From Methanobacterium sp. (lineage in GTDB: Archaea; Methanobacteriota; Methanobacteria; Methanobacteriales; Methanobacteriaceae), in contig PMMV01000101.1 in NCBI GenBank assembly GCA_003162115.1, positions 1 to 6,473 on the forward strand: a DNA stretch of 6,473 nucleotides, read 5' to 3'. A program made the position numbers and the translations under genes. The notes under the pieces are model-generated. The model did no database searches. It was not told the origin of the DNA and worked only from the letters and a program-made list of their open reading frames with translations. This document shows positions 1 to 5,969 of this stretch, one piece after another; within the stretch, counting starts at the first letter, position 1; each line of letters starts with the position of its first letter.

Positions 1-52
1 AATATTAAGAACTGTTAAAATTTCTTTTAAGATTTTATTGCATGTGAATAAT

Positions 53-60
53 CATATAAT
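53..60 (+). promoter_or_regulatory. Probable archaeal TATA box for the first glycosyltransferase operon
   Basis: The AT-only run at 54-62, reading catataat from 53, resembles an archaeal TATA box. The usual spacing of about 25 bases would place the transcription start near 80-85. That gives a leader of about 25 bases to the ATG at 109, enough for the ribosome site at 101-106. An A-rich stretch lies just upstream (47-52) but no clear BRE can be called. An imperfect inverted repeat (31-39 with 47-53) abuts the element. The region is AT-rich throughout, so chance TATA matches are likely. Confidence 0.5.
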
Positions 61-100
61 TATGTTCACGGAGAATCCTAAAATATTAATTCAATGAAAA

Positions 101-106
101 GTGATG
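101..106 (+). promoter_or_regulatory. Ribosome binding site that favours the start at 109
   Basis: GTGATG matches the GGTGAT part of the sequence complementary to the archaeal 16S 3' end, and lies two bases before the ATG at 109. The other in-frame ATG at 94 has only GGAG at 70-73, about 20 bases away, which is too far. The site lies inside the reading frame of the longer form, so it decides between the two starts. The spacing is short, so this is suggestive rather than firm. Confidence 0.45.
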
Positions 107-108
107 CT

Positions 109-1236
109 ATGAAAATTTCTATCGTTATACCGGCCCTCAATGAAGAGGGAATTGTTGGAAAAACTGTCCGAACTATACCAGTGGACAAGTTAAATGAAAA
201 TGGATTGGAAACAGAGATTATTGTGGTTGATAATGCATCCACAGACAACACTGCAAAGGAAGCGGAGGAGGCTGGTGCACGTGTAGTATTAGCTTCTAAA
301 AGAGGCTATGGAAATGCTTATTTAGCAGGTTTTAAGGAAGCAAAAGGTGATATAATTGTCATGGGAGATGCTGACGGTACATATCCCTTTGAAATTACAT
401 ATGAATTTATACAACCAATCATCAATGGTGATGCAGATTTTGTAATGGGATCCAGACTTAAGGGAGATATCAAGGAAGGAGCTATGCCTACCCTTCATAG
501 ATATGTGGGAAATCCATTATTAACATGGATACTGAACAGATTATTCGGTGCAGGAATATCTGACGCCCATTGTGGAATGAGGGCCATTAAAAAGGATACA
601 TTAGATGATTTACGCCTTAAAAGTGGAGGAATGGAATTTGCATCGGAGATGGTAATTGAAGCAGCTCGAAAAAATGTTAAAATAGCAGAGATACCAATAA
701 CATACTATCCCCGTAAAGGTGAATCTAAGCTAAGTTCACTAGAGGATGGATGGAGACATCTAAGATTTATGATGCTCTACAGACCTACGCCCTTCCTTCT
801 TGGACCGGGTTTGATTGCACTGGCTGTGGGTATAATATTAACATTAACAGTTGCATTACAGGGTCAATCCAGGCTTCATACTCTAATTTTAGGCAGTTTA
901 CTTTTAATAATAGGATATCAAATGCTTCTTGCTTGGATACACTTCGGCGCTTTTGGAGCTGTTTATGGATTCTCAAAGAGCTCGGGTATTGTAAATAAGA
1001 TCATGAGCTATCATTCACTTGGAAGAGAGCTGAGTGTGGGTCTCATACTGCTAGCAGCAGGAGTTGTTGGCGGTCTTTATGTTTTATACAGCTGGAGTGC
1101 AGTTGGATATGGGTCTCTTTACCAGATACAGTACGCTATGATGGCATTGATACTGTCCATTCTAGGGATCCAGACCATCTTCAGCGGAATGTTCTTAAGC
1201 TTGATGTTACTAGCCAACGATTATAAATCTGATTAA
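109..1236 (+). CDS. Family 2 glycosyltransferase, polyprenyl-phosphate sugar synthase type, with C-terminal membrane domain
   Basis: This 375-residue protein probably transfers a sugar from a nucleotide donor to dolichyl or polyprenyl phosphate on the cytoplasmic face. Residues 1-225 form a GT-A domain: the N-terminal strand [11 protein letters not shown], the VVDNASTD nucleotide-binding loop (key Asp 41), the GDADGTYPF metal-binding motif (Asp 87 and Asp 89), GSR at 114-116, and the DAHCGMRA block near 152-159. These match the Dpm1/DPG synthase-like group. Residues 227-368 hold about four membrane segments (227-249, 256-285, 310-328, 340-368), as in GtrB-type enzymes; plain Dpm1 lacks these or has fewer. 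The start at 109 is chosen because it begins like the family and has a nearby ribosome site; a start at 94 would add MKSDA. It is the first gene of a tandem set, 19 bases before the next. The sugar cannot be read from sequence. Local GC (about 43-48% in sampled lines) exceeds most of the window. Confidence 0.92.
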   Translation: MKISIVIPALNEEGIVGKTVRTIPVDKLNENGLETEIIVVDNASTDNTAKEAEEAGARVVLASKRGYGNAYLAGFKEAKGDIIVMGDADGTYPFEITYEFIQPIINGDADFVMGSRLKGDIKEGAMPTLHRYVGNPLLTWILNRLFGAGISDAHCGMRAIKKDTLDDLRLKSGGMEFASEMVIEAARKNVKIAEIPITYYPRKGESKLSSLEDGWRHLRFMMLYRPTPFLLGPGLIALAVGIILTLTVALQGQSRLHTLILGSLLLIIGYQMLLAWIHFGAFGAVYGFSKSSGIVNKIMSYHSLGRELSVGLILLAAGVVGGLYVLYSWSAVGYGSLYQIQYAMMALILSILGIQTIFSGMFLSLMLLANDYKSD

Positions 1237-1241
1237 ATTCT

Positions 1242-1246
1242 GAGGT
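1242..1246 (+). promoter_or_regulatory. Ribosome binding site of the second gene
   Basis: GAGGT lies nine bases before the ATG at 1256, inside the 19-base gap after the first gene. It is a good partial match to the archaeal Shine-Dalgarno sequence. The tight spacing with no room for a promoter supports cotranscription of the first two genes. Confidence 0.65.
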
Positions 1247-1255
1247 TGAGTCTGG

Positions 1256-2407
1256 ATGAAAATAGCCTTTATTTACGATGCAGTCTATCCATGGGTTAAG
1301 GGAGGAGCTGAAAAAAGGGTTTATGAACTGGCTACAAGACTAGCTCAACGAGGACATGATGTGCACTGGTACTCCCTAGGATGGTGGTGGCCCGAGAATG
1401 GTGAAACTGACATGTTAATGGATGGAATTCATCTTCATGGAGTAACTAATCCCATAGAACTGTATTCTGATGATAGAAGATCGATCAAAGAAGCTATTAT
1501 TTTCAGTTTAAAACTGTTCAATCCATTGTTGAAGGAAAATTATGATGTTTTAGACTGCCAGGGATTTCCATTTTTCTCATGTTTTACAGCTAAAATCCAT
1601 TCAATACTTGGAAGATCTAATCTTATAATCACATTACATGAGATTTGGGGCGATTACTGGTATACTTACCTTGGTAAGACCGGAATATTCGGAGTCATAA
1701 TTGAAAGGGCAATGCTGAGTTTGACAGACAATATCATAACAGTATCAACCATGACCAAGAAAGATCTTAAGGCAATAAAAAAATCTGAAAATTCCATAAT
1801 AATTCCTAATGGTATAGATTTCAATCATATAACCGAAATTAGACCATCTAATGAAAAATCAGATGTTATTTTTGCGGGAAGATTAATTAAAGAAAAAAAT
1901 GTAGATATTTTAATTAATTCAATGGTACTCGTTAAGGAAAAATTTCCAGATATTAAATGTCTAATAATTGGAAACGGTCCAGAAAGAAAAAAACTTGAAG
2001 AATTATCACTTCAACTACAATTAAAGGATAATATAATTTTTAAAGACTTCATGGAAAATTATGATGATCTAATTGGATATATAAAATCGTCCAAAGTTTT
2101 TGCTCTACCATCTACTAGGGAAGGTTTTGGAATTGTTGTGATTGAAGCTAACGCATGCGGAATACCAGTAGTAGTTGTTGATCACGAAATGAACGCTGCA
2201 ATGGATCTGGTTGTTGAAGCTGTTAATGGATTTAAATCCCGTCTTACAATAAAAGATATGGCCGATAAAATAATTAAATCCCTTGAAAATAATGGGAAAT
2301 ATAGAGAAAAATGTATTGAGATGTCCAAAGAATATGACTGGAACAGAATTGTAGATTCACTTGAAAAGGTTTACACTGATATAGTTAGAACTTCTACTAA
2401 GCCGTAA
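1256..2407 (+). CDS. Family 4 (GT-B fold) glycosyltransferase
   Basis: This 383-residue soluble protein is a complete retaining GT-B enzyme, expected to add a sugar from a nucleotide donor to a growing lipid-linked or surface glycan. The N-terminal acceptor domain opens with MKIAFIYDAVYPW and the GGAEKR glycine loop (16-21). HEIWGDYW at 128-135 is a block I associate with archaeal members. The linker carries IPNGID at 183-188. The C-terminal donor domain has FAGRL (206-210) with Lys 212 and Lys 214, which usually contact donor phosphates, then the E-x7-E motif with Glu 289 and Glu 297 in EGFGIVVIE. No membrane helix or signal peptide is seen; the family usually sits on the inner membrane face. 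It follows the family 2 gene by 19 bases. GC varies strongly inside the gene, about 45% at 1261-1440 and about 24% at 1861-2100. Sugar specificity is unknown. Confidence 0.93.
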   Translation: MKIAFIYDAVYPWVKGGAEKRVYELATRLAQRGHDVHWYSLGWWWPENGETDMLMDGIHLHGVTNPIELYSDDRRSIKEAIIFSLKLFNPLLKENYDVLDCQGFPFFSCFTAKIHSILGRSNLIITLHEIWGDYWYTYLGKTGIFGVIIERAMLSLTDNIITVSTMTKKDLKAIKKSENSIIIPNGIDFNHITEIRPSNEKSDVIFAGRLIKEKNVDILINSMVLVKEKFPDIKCLIIGNGPERKKLEELSLQLQLKDNIIFKDFMENYDDLIGYIKSSKVFALPSTREGFGIVVIEANACGIPVVVVDHEMNAAMDLVVEAVNGFKSRLTIKDMADKIIKSLENNGKYREKCIEMSKEYDWNRIVDSLEKVYTDIVRTSTKP

Positions 2408-2413
2408 AATATC

Positions 2414-2420
2414 TATAAAT
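2414..2420 (+). promoter_or_regulatory. Possible internal TATA box before the third gene
   Basis: TATAAAT sits in the 54-base gap between the two family 4 genes. A start about 25 bases on would leave a leader near 20 bases before the ATG at 2462. The whole gap is AT-rich, so the match could be chance, and read-through from the upstream genes is equally plausible. Confidence 0.3.
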
Positions 2421-2448
2421 TGATAAAATTTCATATATTTAATTAAAA

Positions 2449-2452
2449 AGGT
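2449..2452 (+). promoter_or_regulatory. Weak ribosome binding site of the third gene
   Basis: AGGT lies nine bases before the ATG at 2462. It is shorter than the sites of the second and fourth genes. An ATG at 2457 is out of frame with the gene and reaches a stop after two codons (ATG ACA TGA), overlapping the true start. It is best ignored as a start. Confidence 0.4.
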
Positions 2453-2461
2453 TAAGATGAC

Positions 2462-3577
2462 ATGAAGATTGTTCAAACACCTGTAAGGTTCTTTCCCTTC
2501 ATTGGAGGTGTAGAAAATTATGTTTACTACATGTCCAAGGAACTGGTTAATCTGGGTCATGAAGTCACTGTGATCTGTGCCAACGAACCACCATCCAAGA
2601 AGGAAGAGAGGGTGGATGGTATTAATATTAAAAGACTTGCTTATATGGCAAAGATTGCTAATACAAATATAACCCCAGGATTTCCATTTGCACTGGCCAG
2701 GGAAGACTGTGATATTATTCATACACACATTCCAACACCTTGGAGTGCTGACTGGAGTAATATTGTATCCAAATTTAAGAAAAAACCACTAGTTATTACC
2801 TATCATAATGATATAATTGGAACCGGGTTTGCTAATCATATAGCTAATTTATATAATTCAACTGCCCTCAAATCTCTATTAAATGCTGCCGATAAAATAA
2901 TTATAACCCAACCAGATTATATCAAATATTCGCTTTATCTGGATAAATTCCAGGATAAAATTGAAGTCATACCCAATGGAGTTGATGTTGAAAAATTTAA
3001 ACCCATTAACGTTCCAAAACAGGAAAATACCCTGTTTTTCCTCAGCCTTTTAGATGAATTCCACCAATATAAAGGACTCGATAACTTATTAAAATCTCTA
3101 ATAATTGTTAAAGATGTAATTCCTGATATTAAATTGATTGTTGGTGGAAAAGGAACATTGTTAAAATATTATCGTAAAATAGTGGCCGATGCTGATCTCA
3201 CCGAAAATGTTGAATTCCATGGTTTTATTCCCGATGAAAAAATTGTGGAGTACTACAACAGTTCTAGTATATTTGTTCTGCCATCAATTTCATCAAAACA
3301 GGAAGGTTTTGGTATTGTTATTTTGGAAGCAATGGCATGTAAAACTCCTGTAATAAGTACCAAAATCGTTGGTGTAGCTGCAGATGTAAAAAAAAGTAAT
3401 TCAGGGATAATTGTACCACCAAAAGATGTTGAAAAACTTGCAGAGGCAATTATAAATATTTTAGAGGATGAAAATTCAGAAATAATGGGAATTAATGGAC
3501 GAAAACTTGTTAAAGAAAAATATACTTGGTCGGGAATTGCTGAGAAGACCGAAAAACTTTATAATAAATTACTATAA
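2462..3577 (+). CDS. Family 4 (GT-B fold) glycosyltransferase with divergent donor-site loop
   Basis: This 371-residue protein is a second full-length GT-B enzyme, clearly different in sequence from its neighbour, so it probably adds another sugar. Visible landmarks: [12 protein letters not shown] and the GGVEN loop (15-19) at the N-terminus; HTHIPTP at 87-93 and TYHND at 113-117 in the acceptor domain; the [10 protein letters not shown] linker at 170-179; and the E-x7-E motif with Glu 281 and Glu 289 in EGFGIVILE. The strand where most relatives have a G-R-L triplet reads [16 protein letters not shown] (192-207), so the usual arginine is missing. Lys 204 before the glycine is kept. I recognise this as a variant within the family rather than a sign of decay. 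No membrane helices are seen. The gene lies 54 bases after the preceding one and ends the tandem set before a 198-base gap. Donor and acceptor are not predictable. Confidence 0.92.
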   Translation: MKIVQTPVRFFPFIGGVENYVYYMSKELVNLGHEVTVICANEPPSKKEERVDGINIKRLAYMAKIANTNITPGFPFALAREDCDIIHTHIPTPWSADWSNIVSKFKKKPLVITYHNDIIGTGFANHIANLYNSTALKSLLNAADKIIITQPDYIKYSLYLDKFQDKIEVIPNGVDVEKFKPINVPKQENTLFFLSLLDEFHQYKGLDNLLKSLIIVKDVIPDIKLIVGGKGTLLKYYRKIVADADLTENVEFHGFIPDEKIVEYYNSSSIFVLPSISSKQEGFGIVILEAMACKTPVISTKIVGVAADVKKSNSGIIVPPKDVEKLAEAIINILEDENSEIMGINGRKLVKEKYTWSGIAEKTEKLYNKLL

Positions 3578-3706
3578 TATACATCTAAAAGAATTTTAAA
3601 TATTCTTTCTGTTTTAACATAAGCTTAAAAGAATAATAGAATTGCCAACAATTTGAATTAATATTTAAGCATTACCAAGCTATCCCAGAATTGTTCATGT
3701 TAGTCC
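3578..3706. other. Non-coding gap upstream of the membrane protein promoter
   Basis: No plausible gene is seen here. The stretch holds the hairpin at 3588-3608, a direct repeat TAAAAGAAT (3586-3594 and 3626-3634), a small inverted repeat AATTG/CAATT (3640-3644 and 3649-3653), and a second copy of AGAATTG (3638-3644 is repeated at 3687-3693). These may be regulator sites for the downstream gene, but they are short and AT-rich enough to occur by chance. Confidence 0.35.
3588..3615 (+). terminator. Possible terminator after the three-gene glycosyltransferase set
   Basis: A seven-base inverted repeat (AAAGAAT at 3588-3594, ATTCTTT at 3602-3608) with a seven-base loop begins ten bases after the third gene's stop. 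It is followed by the T-rich CTGTTTT to 3615. Archaeal termination depends mainly on T-rich tracts, so the tract may matter more than the weak AT stem. Confidence 0.45.
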
Positions 3707-3717
3707 TTTATATAAAT
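3707..3717 (+). promoter_or_regulatory. Strong archaeal TATA box for the membrane protein gene
   Basis: TTTATATAAAT is very close to the archaeal TATA consensus and is the best promoter match in the window. Transcription would begin near 3735-3742, leaving a leader of about 35-40 bases that contains the ribosome site at 3762. With the terminator-like hairpin upstream, it suggests the membrane protein is transcribed separately from the first three genes. The bases just upstream are not purine-rich, so no BRE is called. Confidence 0.6.
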
Positions 3718-3761
3718 AACAGTCCAATAATATTCATAAAAATATAAAAATAGATGATTAT

Positions 3762-3767
3762 AGGAGA
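3762..3767 (+). promoter_or_regulatory. Ribosome binding site of the membrane protein gene
   Basis: AGGAGA ends eight bases before the ATG at 3776 and is the strongest Shine-Dalgarno match in the window. It supports this start over later methionines. Confidence 0.75.
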
Positions 3768-3775
3768 ATTATTTA

Positions 3776-5944
3776 ATGTTAAATACGATTAAAAGGTTTC
3801 AAGCCAAAGAATGGTTTATATTTACAATTTTAATGTTATTTATAACGGATCTGGTTATAATATTGGATCTACCTCTATTAAGAGATATAATACCATTTCT
3901 ATTCTTTACAATTGTTCCGGGATTTCTGATTGTATCTATTTTAAAACAGAATAAAATAGAATTTTTAATAAAGATCCTTTTATCAATAGGCCTGAGTGTA
4001 TCAGTACTTCTTTCAATTGGACTGTTACTCAACAGCCTTTACCCTGTTTTGTTAAAGCCTCTATCTCTTACTCCCCTGTTAGTATCATTAAATCTCCTAG
4101 TGTTAATTTTAACCATTTTTGCTTATCAAAGAAATAAAAATGATTTTAACAGTTCTCTAATCTTCAATTATAATTTTAAACTGGGTGATAAATTATTGTC
4201 ACCATTAATTTTCACACTTTTATTCCCTTTTATGGCTATTCTTGGTACCTACCTCATGAACACCACTTTAAACAACATTATTATATTAACCATGCTATTT
4301 TTAATTCCTGTATACATCATAATAATTGCCTATTTAAGGGATAGGGTTCATCCTGTTACATACCCGATTGCACTTTTTATGATTGGTCTGGGTTTGATTT
4401 TGATGCATGCACTAACATCGGCCCATATTATTGGTCGAGATGTTCATCAAGAGTTTTATTGTTTCCAATTAACACTTGCAAATTTCCACTGGAATATCTA
4501 TGATTATTACAACCCTTACAATGCTTGTCTGAGCATCACCATACTTCCAACAGTTTATCAGGTTCTTTCAAACATGAACCCTGAATATGTTTTTAAATTG
4601 TTATTCGGATCGTTGGGGAGTATTCTACCTTTAATGGTATATACAGTAGCAAAGAAATATCTAAACCATAAATTCGCCTTCTTTGCTTCACTCCTCTTTG
4701 TGTTTCAGGTTTTTTTCATAGACATTGTAGGTGCTGTAAGACAGGAAGTAGCTATAATCTTCTTTTTCTTGGCTGTAATTGTGATTTTTGACTGCTTTGG
4801 AGATAAGAAATTTGAAAAATCTTGGGTAAAAAAATTACTTTTCCTAATTTTTGTATCTTCAATGGTAGTTACACACTATGCTACATCCTATGTTGCATTT
4901 GCTTTACTCGTTCCAATTTTACTTTTACCATTTTTAAAGAATTTATATACAGAAAAAAAGGTCACTTTCATTAATTTTGAGGTTTTAATAATTTACTTTT
5001 TTATCATAATTTTATGGTTCATGCTGTACGCCAAAGTACAATTTTTAGCAGGATCTGAAGTAATTCAATCAACTGTTGCTGCCACAGCTTCAGCAACTGG
5101 TGTAGGAGGAGGAAATGAAGCTTTTATGAATTCAAGGGAAGGTACAGTGTTAAGTATTTTGGGAATAGGCATAAAAAATCTTCCAAATCTGATAGCTGTG
5201 ATTGTAAATGATCTGATATTCCTGACTATGGGAATTGGTTTAATAACACTTATAGTAAAGTATAGAAGAATCTTAAAGCATAAAACTGTATTTATCTATG
5301 ATGGAATAAGAACCCTGGACTCTAAACTTGTGTTAGCCGGACTCTTATCGGTAACTTTACTTGCAATGTTCATTATACTACCTTCTGTATCCTTCTTTTA
5401 TGGTTCAGACAGACTGTTCTTCCAACTTTTGATCTTCACAGTTCCAATCTTCATAATGGGAGCAGATAAAATAGCAGAAATCATGAATAAAGTAATTAAA
5501 AAACCTGATCTTAAAGTTGGGTTAATATTGGTTCTACTAATTTCTCTATTTATATGCAACACCCACCTTCAATATGAGTTCACTGGAATTCCCTTCTCAC
5601 CGGAATATGATAAAATTGGAATAACACGTGGTGAACTTTACATCTACGATGGGGAGCTCGCAACTGCAAGCTGGATTGGAAATTATCGTGCGGATGATAT
5701 TAATACATACACAGATGCAGTTGGTTTTACACGTCTGTTCATGTCGGGTGTAAAAACGAATGTGGTGGGGATAAACTTTAACAACAAGACCATTAACGGT
5801 TATATCTACATGGGAAATGCCAATGTTAACGAGGGCAAATTTTATGATACCATTGATCACCAGGTAACAACCCAAAATTTCAGCTACTTCTTCAACAACA
5901 AAAGCAGAATATTTGATGACGGATATGGAGAAATCTGGGCTTGA
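3776..5944 (+). CDS. Polytopic membrane protein, DUF2206-like, probable GT-C type glycosyltransferase
   Basis: This 722-residue protein has roughly 13-15 hydrophobic segments up to about residue 594, then a soluble tail of about 128 residues. Residues 13-118 form a membrane module with LPLLRDIIPF (32-41) and VPG (47-49), resembling the DUF1616 type. After a helix ending near 215 comes a loop with GRDVHQEFY (220-228); Asp 222, His 224 and Glu 226 sit where GT-C enzymes carry their acidic catalytic or metal residues. GAVRQE (319-324) and VTHYATSY (365-372) are further polar blocks typical of DUF2206-like proteins. A long loop near 423-462 contains a GVGGGNE stretch. The tail ends with WIGNY, IFDDGYGEIW and three N-x-S/T sequons (Asn 670, 701, 708). 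I infer transfer of a sugar or glycan from a lipid carrier outside the membrane. It could instead be a glycan polymerase. It has its own promoter and lies beside glycosyltransferases. The family name is from recognition, not a search. Confidence 0.85.
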   Translation: MLNTIKRFQAKEWFIFTILMLFITDLVIILDLPLLRDIIPFLFFTIVPGFLIVSILKQNKIEFLIKILLSIGLSVSVLLSIGLLLNSLYPVLLKPLSLTPLLVSLNLLVLILTIFAYQRNKNDFNSSLIFNYNFKLGDKLLSPLIFTLLFPFMAILGTYLMNTTLNNIIILTMLFLIPVYIIIIAYLRDRVHPVTYPIALFMIGLGLILMHALTSAHIIGRDVHQEFYCFQLTLANFHWNIYDYYNPYNACLSITILPTVYQVLSNMNPEYVFKLLFGSLGSILPLMVYTVAKKYLNHKFAFFASLLFVFQVFFIDIVGAVRQEVAIIFFFLAVIVIFDCFGDKKFEKSWVKKLLFLIFVSSMVVTHYATSYVAFALLVPILLLPFLKNLYTEKKVTFINFEVLIIYFFIIILWFMLYAKVQFLAGSEVIQSTVAATASATGVGGGNEAFMNSREGTVLSILGIGIKNLPNLIAVIVNDLIFLTMGIGLITLIVKYRRILKHKTVFIYDGIRTLDSKLVLAGLLSVTLLAMFIILPSVSFFYGSDRLFFQLLIFTVPIFIMGADKIAEIMNKVIKKPDLKVGLILVLLISLFICNTHLQYEFTGIPFSPEYDKIGITRGELYIYDGELATASWIGNYRADDINTYTDAVGFTRLFMSGVKTNVVGINFNNKTINGYIYMGNANVNEGKFYDTIDHQVTTQNFSYFFNNKSRIFDDGYGEIWA

Positions 5945-5954
5945 ATTAATAATC

Positions 5955-5969
5955 TGATTTTTAAAATCA
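5955..5969. terminator. Palindrome between convergent genes, possible bidirectional terminator
   Basis: TGATTTT (5955-5961) and AAAATCA (5963-5969) form a near-perfect palindrome around one base. As RNA the usable hairpin is six pairs with a three-base loop. It lies in the 22-base gap between facing genes and its right arm includes the stop codon of the minus-strand gene. The stem is nearly all AT, so it is weak, and termination may rely on nearby T-tracts instead. Confidence 0.35.

Noticed and set aside
94..108. Five-codon longer start (MKSDA) for the first gene
   Set aside because: No ribosome site at a workable distance, and the family normally begins at the MKISIVIP strand; kept only as an alternative.
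785..976. 63-codon minus-strand open frame inside the first gene
   Set aside because: Antisense to a conserved membrane domain with no start signals; a by-product of the coding strand.
750..998. 82-codon plus-strand open frame inside the first gene
   Set aside because: It lies wholly within the membrane domain of the family 2 gene, has no ribosome site, and its Cys/Ser/Asn-rich product resembles no protein I know.
2357..2728. 123-codon minus-strand open frame spanning the gap between the two family 4 genes
   Set aside because: It is mostly antisense to the conserved N-terminal domain of the third gene; the product looks random and no promoter or ribosome site fits.
3578..3775. Possible CRISPR, tRNA or small RNA in the longest gap
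   Set aside because: Repeats are only 7-9 bases and not regularly spaced, there is no cloverleaf, and no GC-rich structured segment as expected of an RNA gene in an AT-rich archaeon.
3799..4032. 77-codon minus-strand open frame inside the membrane protein gene
   Set aside because: Antisense to the hydrophobic N-terminus; its polar composition is what the complement of hydrophobic codons gives.
5597..5875. 92-codon minus-strand open frame inside the membrane protein gene
   Set aside because: Antisense to the C-terminal tail, no start signals, no recognisable domain.
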